14,900 bases of DNA from Anaerolineales bacterium (lineage in GTDB: Bacteria > Chloroflexota > Anaerolineae > Anaerolineales > E44-bin32): NCBI GenBank assembly GCA_011772595.1, contig WVZH01000069.1, positions 83,250-98,149 of the forward strand, written 5' to 3'. The position numbers and the translations under genes are program-made. Below, piece after piece: positions 1-7,659 of this stretch; the first letter of the stretch is position 1, and each line of letters starts with the position of its first letter. The notes under the pieces were generated by a model. That model did not search any database. It was given only the letters and a program-made list of their open reading frames with translations, and was not told the origin of the DNA.

Positions 1-3000
1 TTGCTCGAGCCGGTTTGTCCAGTCATCCTCATCTTGTCGAGAAAGCCAGAGACCTCGTTTGCTTTGACGTACGTCGTTTCCCAATCTCGGAAGACGGCGC
101 GGTTCCTCTTGAACCGGCAGTTGAAGGAGGATCTGACCGTTTTGCATGCTGATCCCCTCTACACCTGCTTTTGCGGCGAGGATCCGGATCTTTAATTGGT
201 AAAGCAGATTCTCGATCTCTGAGGGAAGCGGTCCGAAGCGATCGCTCATTTCGGCTTCCAGGGAATCGACAGCCTCCAATGTGCGGATTTCGGCCATTCG
301 TCGATAAAGCTGCAGGCGTAGGTCACGATCAGCGATGTACTCGGACGGAATCGCACTCGGTAACGGAAGGTCAATGGATACGGGTAAAAATTCTGTTGTT
401 AGAGGTAGATCGATGGCAGGTCGTTCGTCTTTTATGATTCTTGCTTTAAGGCGTCGAACCGCGGTTGATAGGAGGCGCGTGTAGAGGTGGAATCCGACAG
501 CAGAAATATGACCATGTTGCCGAGTCCCGAGGATATCGCCAGCGCCCCTCAACTCCAGATCTCGCATTGCAATCGTGTAGCCGGCGCCCAATTGAGAGTG
601 TTCTGCGATGGTCTCGAGACGCTGGTAAGCTTCCTCGGTAGAACGAAGTCGAGGGTGGCGGAAGAAATAAGCATAACCCTGGGCAGCGCCACGCCCGACT
701 CGCCCGCGTAATTGGTAGAGTTGTGCCAAACCAAACCAATCGGCGCGATCCACGATCAAGGTGTTCGCATTGGGGATATCCAGCCCTGATTCGATGATCG
801 ATGAACTTACGAGGACATCAATTTCGTTGCTGGTAAATTGATCCATAACAGAGGCAAGATGGGTTTCTGGCATTTGTCCGTGCGCAACCTCGAAGCGTGC
901 CTCGGGGATCAGCCGCTCTAATCGTTTGCGAATGGTCTCGATGGTTTGCACCCGATTGTGTACGAAGAAGACCTGGCCACCGCGATCGATCTCTCGTAAG
1001 ACGGCCTGGCGGATCAATCTTGGGTCGTATGGGCCAACATGGGTAATGATTGGGAGGCGCTCTTCTGGAGGCGTGTTGATTGTCGAAATGTCTCTTGCTC
1101 CTGTTAGCGCCAAGTAAAGCGTTCTAGGGATCGGCGTTGCGGTGAGTGTGAGTACGTCAACCTCCGTACGCATCTTCTTAAGGTGTTCTTTGTGCGTCAC
1201 TCCAAATCGTTGTTCTTCATCGATGATTAGAAGGCCCAAGTCCTTCAAGTCTACGTCTCTTTGGAGCAATCGGTGCGTGCCAATGACGATGTCGATCTCG
1301 CCGGAGATTAAGCGCTGCAAGATTTCTTCCATCTCCTGCCGTGAACGAAAGCGTGAGAGCATTTCCACTTCTACGGGAAAGGCTGCCAAGCGCCTCTTAA
1401 AGGTGTTGAAATGCTGCTGGGCTAATACTGTGGTAGGTACGAGCATGGCTACTTGTTTGCCGTCCAAGACTGCTTTGAAGGCCGCACGTAGAGCGACCTC
1501 GGTTTTCCCATATCCGACATCCCCACAAATCAATCTGTCCATCGGTCGTTGCGCTTCCATATCAAGTTTGACGGCTTGTAAGGCACGAATCTGGTCCTCT
1601 GTCTCGATGTAGGGGAAGGAGGCTTCGAGCTCCTCTTGCCAGGGTGTGTCTTCCGAGAACGCATGTCCGACAACAGTCTGCCGTTGCGCGTAAAGCTGGA
1701 GCAAGTCACGCGCGATTTCCTCTACCGCTTGACCCACCTTGCGTTTGGCTTGTTCCCAGGTCTGAGTTCCCAATCGCGACAGCGTGGGGGGAGACCCATC
1801 GGTGCCAATATAACGTGTGATGCGGTCAGCCTGGTGAATAGGGACATATAGCTGGTCGCCCCCATCGTATTCGATCATGAGGAATTCACGTTTAATGCCA
1901 TCGAGTATGCGCTCGACCAAGCCCCGGAAGCGACCAATTCCGAAATCGACATGTACAACCCAGTCTCCGTCACGGAGATCCGCATAGGCTGATTCGGGCG
2001 CCTTGGCCACTCGGCGCGGCCTAACTCTCGGTCGAGGTCTCGCCCAGCCGAATATCTCAGCGTCCGTAAGCAGGTGAAGCGGGATCTGCTCGGATCGATC
2101 TAACACCCATCCTTCTGAGAGCGCGCCATGCATGATGTGAAGCTCGCCTGGCATGAGGTCTTCGGGCAGTCTCTCCGTGACCGATCGAGGGGAGCCGGTT
2201 TGAGTCCATAACTCCGCCAAGCGAGACGCCTGACGGCTGACCATCACGACACGCTCATGACGCCGGATGATATCTGAAAGATGGTCGATCAAGGGTCGTA
2301 ACTGACCGCCGAAACGTGGACCGGGTCTGAATGCGTCGCTGATTCGTATGTCCCCTCCTTCAGGTCCAGAGACATGTCCCATGTCGAGTGCGTTAAGTTC
2401 TTGCAATGTGTCATGGAGTTCTGCCATCGTCAGGTAAGGGAGCGGGAAGTCCTCCGGCAAAACCCCGGCTTCGACTTGGTCTTGGCGCAGCGTGAGCGCC
2501 TGTTCTTCAAGCTCGTTTATCGCGTCTTCGATGGCGGCGCGATCGAAGAGGAATACGAATGCATCGGGAGGGAGAAAATCCAGCAGACCCGAGGGAGAGG
2601 GATTCATCCACGGGAGGAAATATTCAAGCCAGGCATCGTGGTTTGGGGCCTCGAGTGGAGCTTCCAGGGGCAGGTATTGGTCCCACTCGGGTTGGAACGA
2701 CTTAGGCAATCCCTCCCGGGCCGGGGTCACGCGTAAAGCCGATACGGATTCCGAGGAGCGTTGAGAGGCCGGATCGAATCGTCGCAGCGTTGTGATTTCG
2801 TTCCCGAAGAATTCGACGCGTACGGGCTGAGGTTCTGCCGGTGGCCAGAGATCCAGGATTCCACCGCGCCGGCTGAACTGCCCTGGTTGTATCACGATGC
2901 TCTCATGCGCATAGCCAACTTCTACGAGTAGGGAGAGAAGACGATCTAGACGGAATGTAGAACCTACTTGCAACCATCGAGAGTTAGAAATAAAAGTGCG

Positions 3001-3438
3001 TGCGGAAAGGGTTCTGGTGATCGCAGCACGGGCCGGTGCCAAAATCACGAGGGGCATATTTGCTTCAGCCTGCTTCGGACGACCTGGTTGACGGCCTTCC
3101 GTGAGAGAAGCGAGGACTGTGATACGGCGCCTCAGAGTCTGAGATGACCATGGCGCAAGTTCATAAAAAACCGGATTAGGATCAGGAAAGGTCAAAAGCT
3201 GGATGCCTGGGTCCCATGCAGGAATCTCTTCAGCAAGTGTGAGCATCCGATCTGATCGCGGAACGATAAAGACAACAGGACGTTGGAGATCGCGCGCCAG
3301 TGCCACCGTGAGTGCCGGGCGTACGGCTCGTGGAATATGCAGGGAATCGAGTAAAACTTCCCCGTCCCTCAATTTACGCATCAACGTCGGATAATCAGGG
3401 TGTGCGCGAATGTGTGTCAGTAAAGTTGCTAAATTCAT
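1..3438 (-). CDS. mfd: Transcription-repair coupling factor Mfd (3' end cut by window edge)
   Basis: This ATP-dependent DNA translocase removes RNA polymerase stalled at lesions and recruits UvrA for nucleotide excision repair. The frame is open for 1146 codons from ATG at 3438 to base 1, with no stop inside the window. In order it shows an N-terminal UvrB-like module, a CarD-like RNA-polymerase-interaction domain starting near residue 488 ([13 protein letters not shown]496), and a superfamily 2 helicase core. The core has Walker A GDVGYGKT (639-646), DEEQ box (740-743), TATPIPRTL and the translocation motif GARDIST. The C-terminal TRCF domain begins near residue 1000. Family members are about 1150-1200 residues, so only the tail is missing. 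It starts six bases after the pth stop and in the same frame, with no clear ribosome binding site, so translational coupling to pth is likely. Identity is secure. Confidence 0.97.
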   Translation of the reverse strand, partial: MNLATLLTHIRAHPDYPTLMRKLRDGEVLLDSLHIPRAVRPALTVALARDLQRPVVFIVPRSDRMLTLAEEIPAWDPGIQLLTFPDPNPVFYELAPWSSQTLRRRITVLASLTEGRQPGRPKQAEANMPLVILAPARAAITRTLSARTFISNSRWLQVGSTFRLDRLLSLLVEVGYAHESIVIQPGQFSRRGGILDLWPPAEPQPVRVEFFGNEITTLRRFDPASQRSSESVSALRVTPAREGLPKSFQPEWDQYLPLEAPLEAPNHDAWLEYFLPWMNPSPSGLLDFLPPDAFVFLFDRAAIEDAINELEEQALTLRQDQVEAGVLPEDFPLPYLTMAELHDTLQELNALDMGHVSGPEGGDIRISDAFRPGPRFGGQLRPLIDHLSDIIRRHERVVMVSRQASRLAELWTQTGSPRSVTERLPEDLMPGELHIMHGALSEGWVLDRSEQIPLHLLTDAEIFGWARPRPRVRPRRVAKAPESAYADLRDGDWVVHVDFGIGRFRGLVERILDGIKREFLMIEYDGGDQLYVPIHQADRITRYIGTDGSPPTLSRLGTQTWEQAKRKVGQAVEEIARDLLQLYAQRQTVVGHAFSEDTPWQEELEASFPYIETEDQIRALQAVKLDMEAQRPMDRLICGDVGYGKTEVALRAAFKAVLDGKQVAMLVPTTVLAQQHFNTFKRRLAAFPVEVEMLSRFRSRQEMEEILQRLISGEIDIVIGTHRLLQRDVDLKDLGLLIIDEEQRFGVTHKEHLKKMRTEVDVLTLTATPIPRTLYLALTGARDISTINTPPEERLPIITHVGPYDPRLIRQAVLREIDRGGQVFFVHNRVQTIETIRKRLERLIPEARFEVAHGQMPETHLASVMDQFTSNEIDVLVSSSIIESGLDIPNANTLIVDRADWFGLAQLYQLRGRVGRGAAQGYAYFFRHPRLRSTEEAYQRLETIAEHSQLGAGYTIAMRDLELRGAGDILGTRQHGHISAVGFHLYTRLLSTAVRRLKARIIKDERPAIDLPLTTEFLPVSIDLPLPSAIPSEYIADRDLRLQLYRRMAEIRTLEAVDSLEAEMSDRFGPLPSEIENLLYQLKIRILAAKAGVEGISMQNGQILLQLPVQEEPRRLPRLGNDVRQSKRGLWLSRQDEDDWTNRLEQ

Positions 3439-3444
3439 GGTCGT

Positions 3445-4026
3445 TTATGTCGTGTTGCAGCAAGTCATTGCTGCCTGAATGCCCTCACCGATGAACAAGC
3501 GAACACACCCAGCTGCACGCGCCAAAACATTGGTTATCGCTTCTTGTTCATCAGAATTGAAGTCAGTAAGAACGTAATCTGCTGGATCCATCCTTCCAGG
3601 GGGTCGGCCAATCCCAATTCGTATTCTAGGGAATGCATTTGATCCCAGTTCATGGATGATCGAGCGCATCCCCCGGTGGCCGCCTGTCCCTCCCTCGGGA
3701 CGCATGCGAATCACACCGGCAGGTAAATCCAATTCGTCATAGGCGACCAACATATGGCGTGCAGGGAGTCGGTAAAAACGAAGCAAAGGAGCCACTGAAC
3801 GGCCAGACAAATTCATGTAGGTTTGTGGTTTGGCGAGAATGATTTTGTGTCCCTCAAACAACCATTCGGTGATAAGCGCCTTGGACTTGCGGCGGGAGAA
3901 GGTCAGGTCGCACTCTGCTGCGAGCATATCCAGTAGCATGAAGCCCACGTTGTGGCGATTCATTCGATGTTTCTTTCCGGGGTTTCCCAACCCGACGATG
4001 AGGTAAGATTCAGCATTCTTGTTCAT
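3445..4026 (-). CDS. pth: Peptidyl-tRNA hydrolase
   Basis: The enzyme cleaves the ester bond of peptidyl-tRNAs released from stalled ribosomes and recycles the tRNA. The 193 residues match the usual length. Family motifs are GLGNPG (12-17), RHNVGF with the catalytic His at H25, KPQTYMNLSG (66-75) with N72, and YDELDLP with D97; these correspond to E. coli N10, H20, N68 and D93. Three positions differ from E. coli: Y15 is H20, T18 is N23, and N114 in the GGHNG loop is R118 (GGHRG). The ATG at 4026 has a good ribosome binding site (GAGGAAGG) and overlaps the stop of the upstream surface-protein gene by four bases (ATGA). mfd follows directly, so the three genes are probably one operon. Confidence 0.96.
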   Translation of the reverse strand: MNKNAESYLIVGLGNPGKKHRMNRHNVGFMLLDMLAAECDLTFSRRKSKALITEWLFEGHKIILAKPQTYMNLSGRSVAPLLRFYRLPARHMLVAYDELDLPAGVIRMRPEGGTGGHRGMRSIIHELGSNAFPRIRIGIGRPPGRMDPADYVLTDFNSDEQEAITNVLARAAGCVRLFIGEGIQAAMTCCNTT

Positions 4027-4706
4027 CGCCTTCCTCTTCGTCTTGGTCTACTTGCATTTTTTTCCCGCCGTTGTGTATCTCGTACTCGGCGGGATGTCGT
4101 GCGAGCGCGCGCCCAGCGCCTGTTGATGGTGTAGGCTGCCAGGATCAGCAAACCAATCGTCCCTGAGATCGCTCCAATCATAAAAGCTCTCAAGACCCTA
4201 ATAGAGCCTTCGGTCGTCGGAATGGGAACGGGTGTCGGGGTCGGTGTTCTTACCGGTTGTGTGGGAGTAACACTTGGGACGACAGATTGTGGCAGCGAAG
4301 GTGTTGGTTCCACAGGAGTCGAATTGCGGATACGCAAGTTGGTTACCAAGGCTTCTAACGGGCTTGCGTCCTCAAGAAGGACCCGTAGGCGAATTTGATA
4401 ATTTCCATCGGAGATACTCGTCGTGTCCCACAAGCCCAACCTGCCATCTGTGACTGGAACTTGAACAGGGTCTAGGATTGGAAACCATGTATCCATAGGA
4501 TTTGGATCGAATGCAAAACTCAGCTCATAAGCTAAAAACGCGGGATGTGCTGCGGAACCTTCGATGGTCACGAGACCTTTGAGAACCTCGCCGTTTTGTG
4601 GGCGCGAGATATCTGCAAAGCCCGGCGCCTGGGCTAATGCCAACACGGGTGCTATGCTTGAAAATAGGACGACTGAGAGAGACGTTATCCATGCAATCCG
4701 ATTCAT
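4023..4706 (-). CDS. Secreted, C-terminally membrane-anchored protein with an Ig-like domain, unknown function
   Basis: I do not recognise a named family. From the chosen ATG at 4706 the 227 residues show a signal peptide (about 1-26, hydrophobic core then ALAQA) and a region of about 95 residues (32-128) rich in alternating hydrophobic positions, like an extracellular beta-sandwich. A Pro/Thr/Val-rich linker (129-166) follows, then one transmembrane helix (about 172-193) and a very basic cytoplasmic tail (196-227). The architecture puts the folded domain outside the cell on a flexible stalk. The same frame is open to an ATG at 4778, but that would place 24 polar residues before the signal peptide, so 4706 is preferred. 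Its stop overlaps the pth start (ATGA), which suggests co-translation with pth and mfd although no functional link is evident. The ligand or role is unknown. Confidence 0.82.
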   Translation of the reverse strand: MNRIAWITSLSVVLFSSIAPVLALAQAPGFADISRPQNGEVLKGLVTIEGSAAHPAFLAYELSFAFDPNPMDTWFPILDPVQVPVTDGRLGLWDTTSISDGNYQIRLRVLLEDASPLEALVTNLRIRNSTPVEPTPSLPQSVVPSVTPTQPVRTPTPTPVPIPTTEGSIRVLRAFMIGAISGTIGLLILAAYTINRRWARARTTSRRVRDTQRREKNASRPRRRGRR

Positions 4707-4734
4707 CGTACGCCTAATGCGAAATGGCAAATAA

Positions 4735-4905
4735 TTAGTATAACACGTGAGCGGTTTCAGGATAGGCGACAACAACACCTGCTAGCACTCCTGCGACAAA
4801 CAGCGAGGATGGAGGTGGGTAAATATCACAAAGCTGAATAGCGACTACCCGATTTACCAGCTCACTCCATCTCCAAGTGAATTGAAAGGAGGAAAAGCCC
4901 CTCAC
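4735..4905 (-). CDS. Candidate small hydrophobic protein, 56 residues, speculative
   Basis: A GTG-initiated frame of 56 codons lies just upstream of the surface-protein gene and ends 28 bases before its ATG. Its C-terminal half contains a hydrophobic stretch (residues about 34-47, SSLFVAGVLAGVVV) long enough for a short membrane segment. The only ribosome-binding-like match is GAGG about ten bases before GTG, which is poor. The candidate -10 box of the downstream gene overlaps its end. An open frame of this length can occur by chance, and I recognise no homologue. It is listed because it is the only frame in this gap with a protein-like hydrophobic pattern. Confidence 0.15.
   Translation of the reverse strand: MRGFSSFQFTWRWSELVNRVVAIQLCDIYPPPSSLFVAGVLAGVVVAYPETAHVLY
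4737..4742 (-). promoter_or_regulatory. Possible -10 box for the surface protein-pth-mfd operon
   Basis: On the minus strand the sequence TATACT lies 31 bases before the ATG at 4706 and matches the sigma-70 -10 consensus at five of six positions. No good -35 hexamer is found 16-18 bases upstream, so this is only a candidate. The surrounding bases are the most AT-rich of the gap. Confidence 0.3.
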
Positions 4906-5112
4906 CGAGTTGTGGCCTCAATGTGGTCGCTTGATGCAACTCCTGTTCTGTGCTTTTGAATAGATGCGCTTCTAGGCTTTGGCGGCTTAAGAATAGGTGT
5001 TATCGAAAGGTTGACGGCAGCGACGACACTCGGTAGAATTCGAAACTGTGACGTCGAGGTGCCATCTGGAGCGTCGAGAGGCGCCTCTTTTTACTGCTTT
5101 CGTGAGGCGGAG

Positions 5113-5598
5113 ATGGAAACATCCGATGAAATGACTGTCCAAGAAGAAATCCAAGCCGAAGAGATCGACTTGCACGGGGGCACTGTTGATACGATTGAAG
5201 CTGAAGTTGTGCGTATCCAACTGGGTGGGGCAAATCGCATTATTGCCTCGGATGTCGATCTTAACCAAGGAGGCGTGATGCAAATCCTTGGGGAGCAGGT
5301 GACTCTCGATCACGCCGTAGCATTCTCTGTGCAAGGGAGCTCGATTGCAGCAGATGGAGCCAGCGTTGGCGTTGCAAGTGCCGAGAATTTGACATTGAGC
5401 AATTCGCGCTCCTGTGTCGTGGCCGGGAAACGAGTTCGTTCAGAGCGAAGCTCTTCGATCATTCTACTGGCACAGGAGGTCAATGGGACGGTTGAGACAG
5501 TCCTTGACACGCGCGGCGTAGTGCTCGCTGGTCTCGTATCGGGAATAGCCATAGGATCGGTTCTCTTCCTTGGAAAGTTGCTAGCTAGGCGAAGATGA
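5113..5598 (+). CDS. Tail-anchored protein made of eight 15-residue repeats, unknown function
   Basis: The 161-residue protein has no family I can name. After a short acidic N-terminus, residues 16-135 divide without gaps into eight 15-residue units. The first two are EEIDLHGGTVDTIEA (16-30) and, directly after, EVVRIQLGGANRIIA (31-45). The recurring pattern is hydrophobic at positions 3, 5 and 13, small (Gly/Ala/Ser) near positions 8-9 and small at 15, which suggests a short-rung beta-solenoid. A transmembrane helix follows (about 136-155, VVLAGLVSGIAIGSVLFLG) and then a basic tail LLARRR, so the solenoid is probably held at the membrane. ATG at 5113 is chosen because GAGGCGG precedes it. 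The frame extends up to 5011, but the added 34 residues are unlike the repeats. It may be co-transcribed with the L25 gene 71 bases downstream. Confidence 0.75.
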   Translation: METSDEMTVQEEIQAEEIDLHGGTVDTIEAEVVRIQLGGANRIIASDVDLNQGGVMQILGEQVTLDHAVAFSVQGSSIAADGASVGVASAENLTLSNSRSCVVAGKRVRSERSSSIILLAQEVNGTVETVLDTRGVVLAGLVSGIAIGSVLFLGKLLARRR

Positions 5599-5669
5599 CC
5601 GGAAAATTCGGATAGACCCAGGGAGCGAGGGTAGCCAGGTTGTGGCGAGAGGTGCTCCGGAGGAATGAA

Positions 5670-6338
5670 ATGAGTGAAGTAGTTCTAAATGCAAAGAAGC
5701 GGACGATGACTGGAAGCCAGGTTAAACAGCTAAGGCGCCAGGGCATACTGCCGGCGGTCTTGTATGGTGTGGGTGTTGAGTCCACACCGCTTGAGCTCGA
5801 CGAACGTGAAGCAACGAGAACACTTGCCACCGTCGGAGCTTCGACCCTGGTGACCCTGAAAGTAGGGAAGGACACTCACCAGGTACTCGTGCGAGAGCTG
5901 CAACGTGATTTCATCAGACAGAATATCCTGCACGTCGACTTTCTCAAGGTAGCGATGGATGTCACCATCCGGACGGAAGTGCCAATTGATCTGATCGGTG
6001 AATCAGGAGCTGTCAAGGAGTATGGGGGTCTACTCGTCAGCGGTTTGAACGTTATCGAGGTTGAAGCCTTGCCGGGAAATCTTCCTGACCGCATCGAAGT
6101 TGATATCGCAGCACTGGCAGAGATGGACGATGTCATCACAGTGGCCGATCTTGATGTTGGCGAAGAGGTTGAAATCCTTACCAGTCCGGAGGAGGTCCTC
6201 GCCAGTATCGTTTATCAGGTAGAAGAGGTGCTCGAGGAAGAGGAAGAAGTTATCCCTGTCGAGATGGAGCCGGAGCTAGTGGATCGCGAGCGGCGTGAAG
6301 AGGAAGAGGCGGCCGAAGAAGCCGAGGCTGAGGAGTAA
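5670..6338 (+). CDS. rplY: 50S ribosomal protein L25/general stress protein CTC
   Basis: The protein binds 5S rRNA in the central protuberance of the large subunit. The N-terminal L25 domain covers residues 1-93 (RRQGILPAVLYG at 22-33, LHVDF at 87-91) and the TL5/CTC-type C-terminal domain about 94-185 (EVPIDLIG, LNVIEVEALPGNLPD). A strongly acidic tail then runs from 185 to 222 and is about half Glu, a common trait of long L25 proteins. ATG at 5670 is preferred over the in-frame ATG at 5640 because GGAGG lies six bases upstream and because family members begin with a short lead into the VLNAKKR-like strand. It follows the repeat-protein gene by 71 bases and ends before a strong intrinsic terminator. 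Total length is 222 residues. Confidence 0.95.
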   Translation: MSEVVLNAKKRTMTGSQVKQLRRQGILPAVLYGVGVESTPLELDEREATRTLATVGASTLVTLKVGKDTHQVLVRELQRDFIRQNILHVDFLKVAMDVTIRTEVPIDLIGESGAVKEYGGLLVSGLNVIEVEALPGNLPDRIEVDIAALAEMDDVITVADLDVGEEVEILTSPEEVLASIVYQVEEVLEEEEEVIPVEMEPELVDRERREEEEAAEEAEAEE

Positions 6339-6368
6339 CTTTCCAATCCAAAAAGTATTCGGTAAGAG

Positions 6369-6397
6369 AAGAGCGGGATAGAGATCCCGCTCTTTTT
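6369..6397 (+). terminator. Intrinsic terminator after the L25 gene
   Basis: A perfect nine-base-pair stem GAGCGGGAT (6371-6379) and ATCCCGCTC (6384-6392) encloses the loop AGAG and is followed by TTTTT. Two A-T pairs at the base can extend the stem. The T-tract overlaps the stop codon of the convergent Nudix gene (6396-6398). On the opposite strand the hairpin lacks a good T-tract, so termination should favour the plus strand. Confidence 0.92.
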
Positions 6398-6992
6398 ATT
6401 TTGATAGCGTCTGCAAAAGGTCCAAGAAATTTAGTGTGATACGTGCCGTTGCACCCCAAATCACCTCGCCGCGATAGGGCTTGAAATAGTAGATGGGGAC
6501 ACTTCCGCCTTGGATCGGGAGTTCTCTGGTTTGGATCTCCAAGTTGTCCTCATCTGCCAACCAAGCTAGTGGTACTCCGAATGCCGTCGCTACCTCTTGA
6601 GTATTGATCTGAAGATGATAAGGCCAAGGGATGGTGCCAACGACAGGGGAGATGATGAACTGAGTAACGGTCAGGAGAGGATCGAGCTTGCCCAGAATGT
6701 TTACATCGTCTTTTCGGATGCCGATCTCTTCCTCAGCCTCCCGCAACGCGGTTTGACAAGCGTCTTGATCGCTGGAGTCGATCACACCGCCCGGAAAAGA
6801 AACCTGCCCACGATGTGATTCGACTTTTTCTGTCCGTCGAGTGAACAACAGATGCCACTCTTCCTGCTCCCAATATAAGGGCAGTAGTACGGCTGCAGGT
6901 TTTGCGTCCCACTCGGTTCGAATGGACGATCTTCGGTTGGAGAGTTGTCGGCGTAAAAGCTCAGGCATTTCTGGAGTAGAGAAGGTTGTCAC
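6396..6992 (-). CDS. Nudix hydrolase of the CoA pyrophosphatase (NudL-like) group
   Basis: It probably cleaves CoA or acyl-CoA to 3',5'-ADP and (acyl-)phosphopantetheine. The 198 residues carry the CoA-Nudix signature: LLFTRRTEKVESH (48-60), GQVSFPGG (62-69) and the Nudix helix ALREAEEEIG (82-91). The one-residue-longer spacing before REAEEEIG is typical of this subgroup. WGATARIT near residue 179 also fits. The start is GTG at 6992, overlapping the stop of the upstream zinc-ribbon gene (GTGA) with GGAAG seven bases before it. An ATG nine codons in is a possible alternative. The pair is likely one transcript. Substrate assignment to CoA rests on the signature alone; a general house-cleaning role on other nucleotides cannot be excluded. 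Confidence 0.92.
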   Translation of the reverse strand: MTTFSTPEMPELLRRQLSNRRSSIRTEWDAKPAAVLLPLYWEQEEWHLLFTRRTEKVESHRGQVSFPGGVIDSSDQDACQTALREAEEEIGIRKDDVNILGKLDPLLTVTQFIISPVVGTIPWPYHLQINTQEVATAFGVPLAWLADEDNLEIQTRELPIQGGSVPIYYFKPYRGEVIWGATARITLNFLDLLQTLSK

Positions 6993-7579
6993 GCTTTTGC
7001 TTCCAATGGACTACCGCAATATGAACATGCGGCGAGTTGATCATCGAGCCAGTCCACCTCATCGGGGATCACACTTCCACCGCAATAATTACACTTCGTT
7101 GGAAGTCGAGGTACGGGAGACTTGCCAGACGCATCGGCAAGTGATAAACCCACTGTGGCGAGAAGACGCTGCAGATCTGTTTCTACCAGGGTCGCTTCCT
7201 GCGACAAACCGCGACGAAGCAACTCATCTAAGACGCGCCGGCCCACGATTGGCAAACGGCCAAATTGACCCATTGTCGCCATCCGTTGAAGACCGTCGCG
7301 GACTCGTGCGAGACCCTTATCCACCTCCCCGGCCTCGATCCACGCACGTCCAGCCTGGAGATTCAACTGTGGTGCGCGGGGAATGCCTCTTATTACTGCA
7401 GCGTCCGCCAGGTCGGCGAAGATCGTTGCAGCATCCGCTGGATTTCCTTGGGCCATCATCGTGTGCGCTTGGCGAAGTTTTTTGAGAGCTCTCCGGGCTG
7501 CCGGCGAGCTAGCCAGAGGTCTGCGACGGAGAGGAAACCTTCGTCTTCGTGGTGGAGGTCGGCGTCGAAAGATAGGCAT
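6989..7579 (-). CDS. Arg-rich, helical, C-terminal zinc-ribbon protein of unknown function
   Basis: I recognise no named family. The 196 residues begin with an Arg/Pro-rich basic stretch (1-20, with runs such as RRRPPPRRRR), continue as Ala/Leu-rich helices (about 28-145) that look like two or three TPR-type hairpins (AGRAWIEAGEVDKGLARV), and end in a zinc ribbon. The ribbon cysteines are C163, C166, C185 and C188 (CNYCGG and CSYCGS). The basic N-terminus suggests contact with nucleic acid or an acidic membrane surface, but that is inference. ATG at 7579 has a good ribosome binding site (GGAGAG, five-base spacing). It overlaps the Nudix hydrolase gene by four bases, so it is probably translated together with it. 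Confidence 0.8.
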   Translation of the reverse strand: MPIFRRRPPPRRRRFPLRRRPLASSPAARRALKKLRQAHTMMAQGNPADAATIFADLADAAVIRGIPRAPQLNLQAGRAWIEAGEVDKGLARVRDGLQRMATMGQFGRLPIVGRRVLDELLRRGLSQEATLVETDLQRLLATVGLSLADASGKSPVPRLPTKCNYCGGSVIPDEVDWLDDQLAACSYCGSPLEAKA

Positions 7580-7624
7580 CTGTTCTCTCCAATTCCCGGG
7601 TTCTAAGAAGAGATTACTACAAGT

Positions 7625-7653
7625 GTTCTAAGCCCACGTTGACGCATTGTAAA
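7625..7653 (-). promoter_or_regulatory. Possible sigma-70 promoter for the zinc-ribbon/Nudix pair
   Basis: On the minus strand TTTACA (five of six match to the -35 box) is followed after 17 bases by TAGAAC (four of six match to the -10 box). The predicted start would leave a leader of about 40 bases before ATG at 7579. The match is moderate and it lies in the 80-base gap after trmI, so read-through from trmI is the alternative. Confidence 0.35.
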
Positions 7654-7659
7654 ATCCGG

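Larger units (their letters stand above)
4707..5112. other. Divergent intergenic region, 406 bases
   Basis: This gap separates the leftward surface protein-pth-mfd genes from the rightward repeat-protein and L25 genes. It should hold at least two promoters, yet the only recognisable element is the TATACT box at 4737-4742. It also holds the speculative 56-codon minus frame and a GGAGG at 4889-4893 that is not followed by a usable start. A short palindrome, AGAGGCGCCTCT (5077-5088), is followed by four T residues shortly before the repeat-protein gene. No tRNA or known riboswitch was recognised. Confidence 0.6.

Noticed and set aside
1142..1612. Plus-strand open frame of 156 codons
   Set aside because: It is antisense to the helicase core of Mfd, with a Ser/Arg-rich translation and no ribosome binding site.
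4707..4778. In-frame upstream extension of the surface protein to ATG at 4778
   Set aside because: It would put 24 mixed residues before an otherwise typical signal peptide.
4910..4963. 17-codon plus-strand TTG frame with a CGRLM motif, downstream of GGAGG
   Set aside because: It is too short and has only two cysteines in unfavourable spacing; the spacing from GGAGG is too long for a start.
5077..5092. Palindrome AGAGGCGCCTCT followed by T residues, as an attenuator
   Set aside because: A usable loop leaves only a four-base-pair stem, too weak for a terminator call.
5011..5112. In-frame upstream extension of the repeat protein to ATG at 5011
   Set aside because: The extra 34 residues do not resemble the repeats or a signal peptide, and only the ATG at 5113 has a ribosome binding site.
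6841..7485. Plus-strand open frame of 214 codons
   Set aside because: It lies antisense to the Nudix and zinc-ribbon genes, both of which have recognisable motifs, and its translation is low-complexity with no domain pattern.
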